NCBI RefSeq assembly: GCF_021653975.1
Contig: NZ_JAJKFK010000001.1
Span: 1-64,000, forward strand
Reading direction: 5' to 3'
Length of the DNA: 64,000 bases
From: Amycolatopsis sp. GM8
GTDB taxonomy: Bacteria > Actinomycetota > Actinomycetes > Mycobacteriales > Pseudonocardiaceae
The position numbers and the translations under genes were made by a program. This document shows, one piece after another, positions 34,955-41,978 of the stretch; within the stretch, counting starts at the first letter, position 1; each line of letters starts with the position of its first letter. The notes beneath the pieces were generated by a model, which made no database searches, had not been told where the DNA came from, and worked only from the letters and a program-made list of their open reading frames with translations.

Positions 34955-35931
34955 GAATCGGTGTCGTGGGGGCCGGCCGCCACGCGAACAATGCCCTTTA
35001 TCCGTCGATCATCGAATCGGGCCTTGAACTCGTCGCGGTCTGCGCACGCACTCGCGAACGGGCGGAGACCACAGCCAGGCGCTGGGGTGCGGCTGCGCAC
35101 TACATCGCGGTCGACGACATGCTCGCGAGGGGTGATCTCGATGGGGTGGTGATCGCGGTCCCCGCCGGCGAATATCAGCCGATCATCGCCCGGTGCCTGG
35201 AGGCGGAACTCCCCGTCTTCTGCGAGAAGCCCGCCGGTCGAACGGCTTCGGATCTGCGTGAGCTCGCGGCTATCGCGGGGACGGCGAGGCGTGAGGTAGT
35301 CGTCGGCTACATGAAGCGATTCGCACCGGCCTATCGACGGGCTCGTGACATCATCCGTTCGGAGCGCTTCGGCGAGCCCACTCTTGCCCATTTCACTTTC
35401 GCGATGGGTCAGATCGACGACTACCTCGCCGATCCACGTCATTACCTCATCGACAATCCCGTTCACATGATCGACCTCGCGCGCTACCTCATTGGGGAAC
35501 TCGACGAGATATCAGCGGTGCTCAATGTGGTGCCGGACTTCGGTCTCAGTGTGTGCCTGATCGCACGCACCGCCAACGGCGCAGCCTGCTCCTTCGATTT
35601 CTGCACGACGGGTTCTTTCGCCCACCGTGGAGAGTCCGCCGAGGTTTACGGGCGCGGTCACGCTGTCGCGGTCGACAACGTCGATACCTGCACGTTCCGC
35701 CCACTCGACGGGCCGGCTGAGACGTGGCGTCCGAACTACACCCTCCCGGTGCCGGCCAATTCAGGTTTCACAACGATGGGGTTCGTCCCCGCCCTCGAAC
35801 ACTTCCGCGAGGTTGCCGCCGGCCGCGTCGCCAACGAGTCAGATCTGGAGAGCGCCGCCCGAACCTTGGAAACCGTCGAACGGCTGTGGGACCAGGTCGA
35901 ACCGACGTGGACCGCGACAGGTGGCACCTGA
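34951..35931 (+). CDS. Gfo/Idh/MocA family oxidoreductase
   Basis: 326-residue NAD(P)-dependent oxidoreductase. VRIGVVGAGRHA begins the Rossmann fold, FCEKPAGRTASDL carries the catalytic Lys of the EKP motif, and DNPVHMIDLARYLIGE lies in the catalytic domain. GTG 34951 shares GTGA with the preceding binding-protein gene. Likely oxidises a sugar, inositol or amino-sugar. Unlike the relative at 22751 its active-site lysine is intact. Confidence 0.88.
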   Translation: MRIGVVGAGRHANNALYPSIIESGLELVAVCARTRERAETTARRWGAAAHYIAVDDMLARGDLDGVVIAVPAGEYQPIIARCLEAELPVFCEKPAGRTASDLRELAAIAGTARREVVVGYMKRFAPAYRRARDIIRSERFGEPTLAHFTFAMGQIDDYLADPRHYLIDNPVHMIDLARYLIGELDEISAVLNVVPDFGLSVCLIARTANGAACSFDFCTTGSFAHRGESAEVYGRGHAVAVDNVDTCTFRPLDGPAETWRPNYTLPVPANSGFTTMGFVPALEHFREVAAGRVANESDLESAARTLETVERLWDQVEPTWTATGGT

Positions 35932-35988
35932 TCGCACCGCGGCTCGTACCTCCGCAGGCTCTACGCTCGCGCGATAACCGCGCGCCCC

Positions 35989-36015
35989 GGCGCGGCCGGT
36001 GAGCCGGACCGCGCC
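35989..36015 (+). terminator. GC-rich stem-loop after the oxidoreductase
   Basis: The arm GGCGCGGCCGG, loop TGAG and arm CCGGACCGCGCC pair over 11 bp with a single bulge, 57 bp after the stop of the preceding gene. No U-tract follows, which is common for actinomycete terminators. Confidence 0.55.
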
Positions 36016-36185
36016 GTCGAGGGCGTCGCAGGGCGAGCGCCATGCGGTCGAGGACGCACCGGACGATCTCCGGCAGCACCGGCCCGAGCACGGTGCCCGG
36101 TTCGTGCCGTGGCGCGAACATGTTGTCCAGACCAAGCTGGCCGAACAGGCCAACTGCCCCAGCAAACGGCCCCCGGCGTCGACCA
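36016..36185. other. GC-rich remnant of unidentified origin
   Basis: No convincing gene. The minus strand has a protein-like stretch containing GLFGQLGLDNMFAPRHEPG that shifts frame soon after, so it may be a decayed coding fragment. It abuts the truncated immunity-gene head at 36193, where base composition drops sharply. Confidence 0.3.
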
Positions 36186-36360
36186 CGCCATAGTGACGAA
36201 AATTTGAACATGGTCAAGCAGATTCGGGACCTTGCCGAACTCAGCCGTCATATGCGCTCACCACCCCACCGGGGTACGCCATTCGCCGCCAAGGCACAAC
36301 GTCTTGACGATGACCGAGAAACCTTTCAAGCCAAAGCTTGCAGTCGCATTATTCTCCGTC
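36186..36360 (-). pseudogene. Truncated second copy of a toxin tail and immunity-gene head
   Basis: Reading leftward, a toxin C-terminal fragment (NATASFGLKGFSVIVK, then after a frame shift VPWRRMAYPGG) is followed by an ATG at 36251 and MTAEFGKVPNLLDHVQIFVTM, after which similarity stops. The same two elements occur at 39529-39674 as NATMFESMGVRGIVNYDVPW and MAAEFGKL...LDRVQILVAP. This is therefore a broken duplicate of the cassette at 39123-39990. Both DNA and protein similarity are visible by eye. Confidence 0.65.
36193..36315 (-). repeat. Direct repeat 1, copy a (toxin-tail/immunity-head junction)
   Basis: Matches 39529-39674 with several small indels. Shared blocks include TTTGAACA.GGTC.AGCAGATTC, CAGCCG.CATATG.GCTCACC and CAAGGCACA.CGT..TTGACGATG. 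Copy a lacks part of the immunity head. Confidence 0.65.
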
Positions 36361-36636
36361 ATCAGGATCGAATTTCCCGTGAGGCCAATCAAGCCTCCAT
36401 CCCGACCCACTTTTCCACCCTCCACGAACCTTATCGACAATCCCCTGCGGAATACGTGCGATTTCAACGTCAAATCCCGGCTTACCTTCCATCAATATTG
36501 AAAACACGTAGAAATCTCCGATCTTTTCGTATGCGTGAGCACGCAGACGAACCACGCCACCCCCACGCAACGAAACTTCCCAATCCGAGAGCACGCCAAA
36601 AATATGTAAGCTTTGCTCGACTGGATCATACTGCAA
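36349..36636 (-). CDS. Small hypothetical protein, putative orphan immunity protein (possibly 5'-degraded)
   Basis: 95-residue hydrophilic protein (LHIFGVLSDWEVSLRGGG...RIPQGIVDKVRGGWKSGSG) with normal protein-like composition in a low-GC context. Only a TTG at 36636 opens the frame and it has no good ribosome site; a stop lies two codons upstream, so the 5' end may be lost. The stop at 36349 falls inside the sequence where the next toxin fragment begins. I do not recognise a family. Position in a series of toxin/immunity remnants suggests an immunity role. Confidence 0.5.
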   Translation of the reverse strand: MQYDPVEQSLHIFGVLSDWEVSLRGGGVVRLRAHAYEKIGDFYVFSILMEGKPGFDVEIARIPQGIVDKVRGGWKSGSGWRLDWPHGKFDPDDGE

Positions 36637-36674
36637 AGTGCATCACTCGTTTGGAGACCAGAAGCGTCAGCGCT

Positions 36675-37022
36675 TCAGAAATTCAGACCGGAGACAGTTT
36701 GCTTGACTTTCAGCAAATCTTGCCCCTGGGCAATCATGACGAAACCTTCTCCATCAAAGGCGCCTATTATAGCAGCTCGAACCACGTCGCTCATATCATC
36801 AGCGACGTGCTCAAGACTTTTCAACAGCGGAATCCCAACAGGAGCCTGCAAGATGATCACATCATACGCAAAGGTCGGATCCGCGGATCGGATGACTGCC
36901 TCGATATCACTTGGCGCAGCGGACAGTCGACATGCGGCAAATACTTCTTCCCCGCGGGAGAATATGCTGGATGCACCATGGACACCACCCGGATCGGACC
37001 GGCGCCAAAGTGGCAATTCCAA
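36675..37022 (-). CDS. Hypothetical protein, putative orphan immunity protein
   Basis: 115-residue protein (EVFAACRLSAAPSDIEAVIRS, DVVRAAIIGAFDGEGFVMIA) with mixed alpha/beta character and no membrane segment. The only in-frame start is a TTG at 37022, 4 bp after the stop of the upstream gene, without a clear ribosome site. It could instead be the 3' part of a frame-shifted longer gene with 37029-37421. Family not recognised. Low GC and location place it with the toxin-immunity remnants. Confidence 0.45.
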   Translation of the reverse strand: MELPLWRRSDPGGVHGASSIFSRGEEVFAACRLSAAPSDIEAVIRSADPTFAYDVIILQAPVGIPLLKSLEHVADDMSDVVRAAIIGAFDGEGFVMIAQGQDLLKVKQTVSGLNF

Positions 37023-37028
37023 GAGGAG

Positions 37029-37421
37029 TCACGAGCGATCAAACACTGTTTTGAGAACAACGGATAAATCTCGCAGATCGACTTGACCGATACCGCCTCT
37101 ACTAAAATCGAGAGCTTGCTCGATATCCTTGTCGTCTGCGATCAAGCCAACCGCAGGAAATTCCGCAGTGGCAGCACTGGCCGACCGGGCGATTGTGAGC
37201 CCCTGAGCAAGACCTTGATGGGCGTACCTGCGACCCATTTCGCCGACTTCTTTGACATAGATAGCCACTTGTCCGCCCGTCCTCGCAAATTTGATATAAG
37301 CCGCCGTATGACACTCGTTAACCACAATGCGGGCCGATTTCACCCACTCGGATCGCCGCCTCACCTCCGAACTGGTCCGACATCTGGAAGGCTCCACATT
37401 CCCAACACCAGCATTACTCAT
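37029..37421 (-). CDS. Hypothetical protein, putative orphan immunity protein
   Basis: 130-residue protein read from ATG 37421 (frame open to a TTG at 37442). Central segments VVNECHTAAYIKFARTGGQVAIYVKEVGEMGRRYA and ATAEFPAVGLIADDKDIEQAL look like a compact soluble domain. Family not recognised. It is one of at least five same-strand small genes downstream of decayed Hint/toxin fragments, the layout of accumulated immunity genes in polymorphic-toxin loci. Confidence 0.5.
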   Translation of the reverse strand: MSNAGVGNVEPSRCRTSSEVRRRSEWVKSARIVVNECHTAAYIKFARTGGQVAIYVKEVGEMGRRYAHQGLAQGLTIARSASAATAEFPAVGLIADDKDIEQALDFSRGGIGQVDLRDLSVVLKTVFDRS

Positions 37422-37479
37422 GTAGACAACATACCCGCGCAATAGTCAATCTCCGAGATGCCGTCAACTTCACTCGCGA

Positions 37480-37980
37480 TCATTCGACGGCCTCTACCCG
37501 CGTGACAACCTCGGCCCGAGCGTTCTCGAATCGGCGAAAGAAAATAAACTTTGCTTCTTGCCACGGAACAACTCGCGCCGGTCCGGCACTGAACGTTGTA
37601 TGGTCTACATCTACAACCTGGACGGTATCGAACGGCTCAGACATACTCAGGAAGCGTACAACGGCAACGTGGTTTCCTGGCTCGCTATCCAATGCAATCC
37701 AGCTGGACCTCAGGTAGTCAGCTTGATCAATATCGTATCGCGCGAGGCTGAACTCTGCACTGTTTCGCGATCGATCTGCCTCGATCGGATCTCTCACAAA
37801 AACGTCGAACAAACATTCGGCGAGATGCTCCCACGAACGATACATATCATGGTCACGGTAGCTGATCATCGCACGATCAGCAAACGGAATCATGGCCAGA
37901 AGCGCGTTCCGAAAGTTGGAAAACAGCTCGTCTACCGTCGCCCTCAAGATGTCGTCACTGCTCACGGCTGCTAACCCCAT
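37480..37980 (-). CDS. Hypothetical protein, putative immunity protein for the 37971-38456 toxin remnant
   Basis: 166-residue protein from ATG 37980 (GTG 37995 is an alternative). It begins 10 nt before the stop of the toxin remnant, the usual overlapping toxin-immunity arrangement. Segments include VDELFSNFRNALLAMIPFADRAM, HLAECLFDVFVRDPIEADRSR and AKFIFFRRFENARAEVVTRVEAVE. No family recognised. The gene looks intact, while the toxin in front is broken. Confidence 0.6.
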   Translation of the reverse strand: MGLAAVSSDDILRATVDELFSNFRNALLAMIPFADRAMISYRDHDMYRSWEHLAECLFDVFVRDPIEADRSRNSAEFSLARYDIDQADYLRSSWIALDSEPGNHVAVVRFLSMSEPFDTVQVVDVDHTTFSAGPARVVPWQEAKFIFFRRFENARAEVVTRVEAVE

Positions 37981-38456
37981 AGATTGTCGATCCACCCGAG
38001 TTGCTCACGTGTGATGCCCAGGACGACTCTACCTTGGTCGTCAGTAACAAATACACAGCCCTTGGCTAGCGCCCCGAACCACGGCATTCTTGGGACCGAC
38101 GAAGTTCTTTATTCCAGCGCCGCTCCTGCCCGCTCCCGGAAATTGGAAAGATTTATCGAGCTGAGGCTCTGCACAACTGTTGTGGACCAGGACCGGTGTG
38201 GATGCCGGCGTAGTGGGTGTGGATGCCGTCGATCTGGAGGTTGCCGACGGTGAAGGTGCGTTGGTAGGCGCGTGGCGTGGTGATGGTGGCGGTGAGGACT
38301 TTGTCGCCGACTTTGACTTGGTCGATGGGCTTGTCGCGGCCGTCGGCCATCGTGACCGGGTGCCCGTGGAGAAGCTGTTCAGACATGACGAGGCGGGTAA
38401 GGTCTGCGCCGGGAATGAACCACATGACTGTTCCCCGGCCGCCTGTCATGTAAGCC
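37971..38456 (-). pseudogene. Decayed Hint-domain tail plus toxin C-terminal remnant
   Basis: Minus-strand reading gives HPVTMADGRDKPIDQVKVGD, then TFTVGNLQIDGIHTHYAG, then after a frame shift PVLVHNSCAEPQLDKSF and IKNFVGPKNAVVRGASQG. A second shift gives VFVTDDQGRVVLGITREQLG ending at a TAG at 37971. MADG..KPI..VKVGD and PVLVHN(S)C are the first and last motifs of the Hint/pretoxin self-cleaving domain of actinobacterial polymorphic toxins. The middle of Hint is deleted. The toxin is clearly non-functional and lacks any carrier N-terminus. Confidence 0.7.
38172..38295 (-). repeat. Direct repeat 2, copy a (Hint-domain tail)
   Basis: About 120 bp closely similar to 39851-39970 with small indels. 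Shared cores are CACAACTGTTGTG, GTGTGGATGCCGTCG, TCTGGAGGTTGC and GCGTGGTGATGGTG. It encodes the end of the Hint domain up to the Hint/toxin boundary. Confidence 0.7.
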
Positions 38457-38460
38457 GAAC

Positions 38461-38988
38461 TCAGGCGGCGGGGGCGGGATCCAGGAACACCGCGTGCACC
38501 GGCACGAACTCCGAATGCCACCCAGCCAAGCCGGCCCGAATTGTCGCCTCGTCGTCTTCGATGTAGTCAGGGATCTGATCGAGGCCCGGAACATTGCCCG
38601 TCAAGAAGGCTGCGCTCTCCGCAACCAGTTTGAGCCGCGCGCCAGGAGCCGGCCACATTCCCAATTCCAAACCGAACAGCCGGTCCTCGTTGCGCGGAGT
38701 GGATCCGCCCACGGTCCAGGCTGTCCTGGCCGTTGACCTGGGGCTGGCTGTCCACGACAGTTCGCGCACCCCTTGAGCGACAAGCACGCCCGTATTGCCC
38801 TCCCGAAGTTGCAGCGCCAGCCGCAGCTCGAACAGCAGACCGACCGTGGAGCGCAGCGCGTCAAACCTCACGTCAAGCAGCTGCGCCTCCTGCAGCGCGT
38901 CGTCCTCGGTCAGCGGATCCATCTCCGGCTTCGACCCGAATCGCCGCAGCCGCGGGTCGGGCCAAAGCAAGTCCCCGATAGTGATCAT
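38461..38988 (-). CDS. Hypothetical protein, putative immunity protein
   Basis: 175-residue acidic soluble protein beginning MITIGDLLWPDPRLRRFGSK from ATG 38988, with GLLFELRLALQLREGNTGV and RLFGLELGMWPAPGARLKLV. GC content is nearer the genome norm than that of the other cassettes. It stands directly upstream of the Hint/toxin remnant at 37971-38456 and downstream of the 39123 immunity gene. The protein looks intact and of a type I recall seeing as an uncharacterised actinobacterial protein. The immunity role is inferred only from location. Confidence 0.6.
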   Translation of the reverse strand: MITIGDLLWPDPRLRRFGSKPEMDPLTEDDALQEAQLLDVRFDALRSTVGLLFELRLALQLREGNTGVLVAQGVRELSWTASPRSTARTAWTVGGSTPRNEDRLFGLELGMWPAPGARLKLVAESAAFLTGNVPGLDQIPDYIEDDEATIRAGLAGWHSEFVPVHAVFLDPAPAA

Positions 38989-39059
38989 GACAGCGGGACT
39001 CGAGCGTATGGATCTGACAGATCCCGAACTTTTCCCTGGTATTCCTGGCGGGACCTCAT
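38985..39059 (-). CDS. Possible 24-residue leader or toxin-tail peptide
   Basis: ATG 39059 to TGA, with the stop sharing ATGA with the start of the 38988 gene. This could be a coupled leader or the last exon-like scrap of a lost toxin (ending DPYARVPLS). Low confidence. Confidence 0.25.
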   Translation of the reverse strand: MRSRQEYQGKVRDLSDPYARVPLS

Positions 39060-39122
39060 AATCGATTCCCCTCTACTGCCGCGAGGATCTGGCGCGGGTC
39101 GGCAGATTGCAGGACACACGAG

Positions 39123-39611
39123 TTACGGCTCCCACAGTCGACGTGGCGTGTGGTTCTGCTTCTTGCCGTACAGCGCAACCAGCTCGTCATGTATCGGCCC
39201 CTTACCGGGAGACCGGCGCCACCACCAGTCGCGATCCGCAACATTTCTCTCGCTCACTCGCGGAACAGCTCCATCGGAGTCGACTTCCGTAACTTCTCGG
39301 AACTCCTGATCAATTTCATCCGTAAACTTGCGAACTCGTCGACGGAGCTCTCCGCACAATTGCAAAATTCCGTTTTCGACATGATCGCGAGCGACGAGAG
39401 CAGCAATCAAATCGTGTGCGCCCCAAACAGAATGATCATCATCAGACTTGTCAAGATCAGCGATGATCTTCGTGACATGCGCGCTCCAGGACTCGAGTAA
39501 ATTCCTCAAGGAAAACTCGACCGTTGGGGCGACTAAGATTTGAACACGGTCGAGCAGATTCAAATCTTCGTCTCTGAATTGATCTGAGAGTTTACCAAAT
39601 TCAGCCGCCAT
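39123..39611 (-). CDS. Hypothetical protein, putative immunity protein of cassette A
   Basis: 162-residue soluble, charged, helical protein (AHVTKIIADLDKSDDDHSVWG, CGELRRRVRKFTDEIDQEF). ATG 39611 overlaps the end of the toxin remnant, the classic toxin-immunity junction. Its first 25 residues recur, truncated, at 36251. No family recognised. The gene is full length, consistent with selection to keep immunity after the toxin decayed. Confidence 0.65.
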   Translation of the reverse strand: MAAEFGKLSDQFRDEDLNLLDRVQILVAPTVEFSLRNLLESWSAHVTKIIADLDKSDDDHSVWGAHDLIAALVARDHVENGILQLCGELRRRVRKFTDEIDQEFREVTEVDSDGAVPRVSERNVADRDWWWRRSPGKGPIHDELVALYGKKQNHTPRRLWEP

Positions 39612-39674
39612 ATGTGCTCACCGCCAGGGAAGTATGCCGTGCTTCGCCAAGGCACATCGTAGTTGACGATGCCC
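39529..39674 (-). repeat. Direct repeat 1, copy b (toxin-tail/immunity-head junction)
   Basis: Partner of 36193-36315. It covers the last codons of the cassette A toxin and the first about 27 codons of its immunity gene. Confidence 0.65.
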
Positions 39675-39990
39675 CGGACACCCATCGACTCGAACATAGT
39701 TGCGTTCTTCCCCTCCAGGCGCGCTGGGCCGTACCGCGATCGGGTTTGCTGTGTCTGCGTGCCCCACAATGAACTCCACGATCTCATCCAAAGAATACTG
39801 GGAACCGTGAAACTCATGGCCACCAGACCTACCCTTGCCGAACGGCTCTCCACAACTGTTGTGGCCAAGATCGGTGTGGTGCCGGTGTAGTAGGTGTGGA
39901 TGCCGTCGGTCTGGAGGTTGCAGGTGTGAGGGTGCGTTAGCAGACGCCTAGCGTGGTGATGGTGAAGGCGGTTTCGGTGACCAGCCACCG
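39614..39990 (-). pseudogene. Decayed Hint tail plus toxin C-terminal domain, cassette A
   Basis: Minus-strand reading: NLQTDGIHTYYTGTTP (end of Hint), a frame shift, GHNSCGEPFGKGRSGGHEFH, SQYSLDEIVEFIVGHADTANP, another shift, then LEGKNATMFESMGVRGIVNY and DVPWRSTAYFPGG up to the immunity ATG. Three frames are needed to read one protein, so it is broken. The domain resembles small C-terminal toxins ending in a VRVIVN..PW.STAY motif; I cannot name the activity. Confidence 0.65.
39851..39970 (-). repeat. Direct repeat 2, copy b (Hint-domain tail)
   Basis: Partner of 38172-38295. It is more degraded: an in-frame stop falls in the strand that reads TFTVGNLQ in the other copy. Confidence 0.7.
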
Positions 39991-40343
39991 CACGATGAAT
40001 AGGGTCTGTTCAGGAAACATCCCCAGCAGGGGTGGTTCGGTGTTCGCCATGACGGTTACCGACGGTGTGCTGCCACGCCATTCGAGCGGCGTCACACCAT
40101 GCGGGAGCGGGCCGCGCGATGACGACGCGCCGTGCGAAGTCCGCAGCAAGTGACGGCGGGGTGGTGCGAACGCGCAAATCATGCCCACTTCGAGTGGCGT
40201 GCTCCGCCGCGCCGGCACCTGGGGTGCGAAGTTGCGTCCCCGGCGCGGCTGTGATCCCGTGTGCCGGATCGTGGTGATCCGCCCCATCGGACGACGACTG
40301 TGGAGCCGTGGCAGAACCGCCCAGGTGCGAGGAGGAGACGAAC
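39991..40343. other. Intergenic region without a convincing gene
   Basis: About 350 bp. The minus strand has a short hydrophobic frame that is probably further decayed cassette sequence. A CGGATC-GTGGT-GATCCG inverted repeat (40265-40281) lies 63 bp before the pyruvyl transferase start and may be its operator. GAGGAGGAG at 40328-40337 is the ribosome site of that gene. Base composition returns to high GC here. Confidence 0.4.
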
Positions 40344-41501
40344 GTGAGAGTGAACGACCGGCCGTGCTACTACCTCGTCAGCCCGGCCGGCTACCCGAAC
40401 TACGGCGACGAGCTCGTCGCCGCGACGTGGCTGCGGTATCTGGCGAAGGTCGCGCCGGAGGCGGACGTCTGGCTGGACTGCCAGGCCCCGGGCAACGCGC
40501 GCCTGCTGCTCGGCGAAGCGCATCCCCGCGTCCGGTATGTCGACACCCTGTGGCGGCTGTGCTGGGCGGCCCCGTCCCCCCAACCCTGGGAGATCGCCGC
40601 CTGGATGCAACACGCCGCGCACAATCCCGGCATCGAGCCACGCTTGGCGGCCGGGATCGAGTTGCTCGCGCACCTCGACGTCGTCCACGTGCTCGGCGGC
40701 GGATACCTCGCCGGATTGTGGCCGAACCACATCGGGCTGCTCGCCGGTGCGGCGGCCGCCGCCCGCCGGTCGGGCGCTCGCGCCGCCCTGACGGGCCAGG
40801 GACTGTGGCCGGCCGCGCCCGGCGCCGCACCGATCCTGCGCGCATTGGCGAGCCGGTTCGACATCGTCGATGTCCGCGACGAAAAATCCGCGGACCTCCT
40901 GTGCGGCGACGGCACTCCCACCCAGGTCACCATGACCTGCGACGACGCCTTCCTCGGCATCGACGAGGTACCAATCGACCCGCGGCCAGCGCCGAAATAC
41001 GTGGTATGCCTGCAATCCGACGCCAGCGAATGCGGCAACCAGCAACTCGCCGCGCTCGCACTCTCCTGCCTACGTTCATGGGGCGCCCACGGCGACGAAA
41101 TCGGCATCGTCGAAGGCATTCCCGGACTCGACCGCGTGATCTTCGCACTGTTCGAGCACGAGATACCCGGTGCGCGCTTCTACCCGTTCAGCGGGGTCTG
41201 GGCGGACGGCCTGCCCGTCGCCGCCGACCAGACCTGGATCTCCACGCGGTTTCATCCGCATCTCCTCGCCGCCGCCCACGGCGCCGGCGGACTCGCGATC
41301 AGCGTCCACGCCGACTACTACCACAGCAAACACGAATCATTGCTGAAACTCGGCTCCCCCTGGACGTTCGCCGGCGCGCCCGAACTGCCCGGCGCGGTGC
41401 CCATGCCCGTCCCGGCCGGGTTTTCCGCCGACGTGGTCCGCGACTGCCAAGCCCGGAAGCTCGCGATCGCACGCTCGGTGTACCCGGACAGCCCGCACTG
41501 A
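40344..41501 (+). CDS. Polysaccharide pyruvyl transferase family protein
   Basis: 385-residue protein of the PF04230 type. The N-terminal SPAGYPNYGDELVAATWLRYL is the family start, HVLGGGYLAGLWPNHIGLLAGA the second motif, and STRFHPHLLAAAHGAGG the C-terminal His-containing motif. GTG 40344 has a very strong GAGGAGGAG site, so the upstream GTG 40308 is rejected. Such enzymes add pyruvate ketals to cell-wall or exopolysaccharide sugars. It stands alone, with no glycosyltransferase neighbours, so its acceptor is unknown. Confidence 0.85.
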   Translation: MRVNDRPCYYLVSPAGYPNYGDELVAATWLRYLAKVAPEADVWLDCQAPGNARLLLGEAHPRVRYVDTLWRLCWAAPSPQPWEIAAWMQHAAHNPGIEPRLAAGIELLAHLDVVHVLGGGYLAGLWPNHIGLLAGAAAAARRSGARAALTGQGLWPAAPGAAPILRALASRFDIVDVRDEKSADLLCGDGTPTQVTMTCDDAFLGIDEVPIDPRPAPKYVVCLQSDASECGNQQLAALALSCLRSWGAHGDEIGIVEGIPGLDRVIFALFEHEIPGARFYPFSGVWADGLPVAADQTWISTRFHPHLLAAAHGAGGLAISVHADYYHSKHESLLKLGSPWTFAGAPELPGAVPMPVPAGFSADVVRDCQARKLAIARSVYPDSPH

Positions 41502-41519
41502 CGCGTCCGACAGCTCACA

Positions 41520-41978
41520 TCACTCCTCCGCGAGGGCCCCGTACCCGCGCTGCAGGTTCTGCCGGAACGGCGCGTGCTGCGCCGCCGGCACGGCGCCGAG
41601 CAGCTCCGCCTCGATCCCCTCGACCAACGGGTCGCAGCGTTCCAGGAGCGCGCGGCCCTCTTCGGTGAGGGTCAGCAGCAGGACACGGCGGTTGTCCGGG
41701 TCGCGGCGGCGCGCGATGTGTCCCTCGCGTTCGAGCCAGCGGACCATCTCGTTCATGGTCTGCGGGGTGACGAAGGAGCGCCGGGCGAGCTGCGCGGACG
41801 ACAGCCCGTCCCGGGCGCGGAGCGCGGTGAGCGCCGTGAACTGCAGCGTGGAGAGGCCGTGCGGGCGCAGCACCTCGTCCATCCGGGCCCGGATCGCCAG
41901 TTCGAGGCGCTTGACCAGGTACAACGTCAGGGGTTCGGTGGCCACCACCTGATCGTCCCGCACCGCCGCCGCGGTCAT
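41520..41978 (-). CDS. MarR family regulator of the hydroxycinnamate operon
   Basis: 152-residue MarR protein with winged helix (GLSSAQLARRSFVTPQTMNEMVRWLEREG). It is the last gene of the vdh-ech-fcs operon, sharing ATGA with the fcs stop. In ferulate/p-coumarate operons MarR proteins of the FerR/CouR kind repress until a hydroxycinnamoyl-CoA binds. The palindrome at 45776-45790 before vdh is the natural operator. Confidence 0.9.
   Translation of the reverse strand: MTAAAVRDDQVVATEPLTLYLVKRLELAIRARMDEVLRPHGLSTLQFTALTALRARDGLSSAQLARRSFVTPQTMNEMVRWLEREGHIARRRDPDNRRVLLLTLTEEGRALLERCDPLVEGIEAELLGAVPAAQHAPFRQNLQRGYGALAEE

Noticed and set aside
36042..37067. A 341-codon plus-strand open frame through the cassette region
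   Set aside because: It runs antisense to three separate minus-strand frames with better protein character, has no ribosome site, and crosses the repeat junction at 36193. The length is an accident of low stop density.
36181..39700. Insertion sequence or transposon ends flanking the cassette region
   Set aside because: The low-GC block and direct repeats suggested a mobile element, but the repeats are coding (toxin/immunity and Hint), no transposase or terminal inverted repeats were found, and cassette recombination explains them better.
39937..40287. 116-codon minus-strand frame
   Set aside because: It starts in high-GC noise and ends in decayed Hint-tail sequence. No coherent protein.
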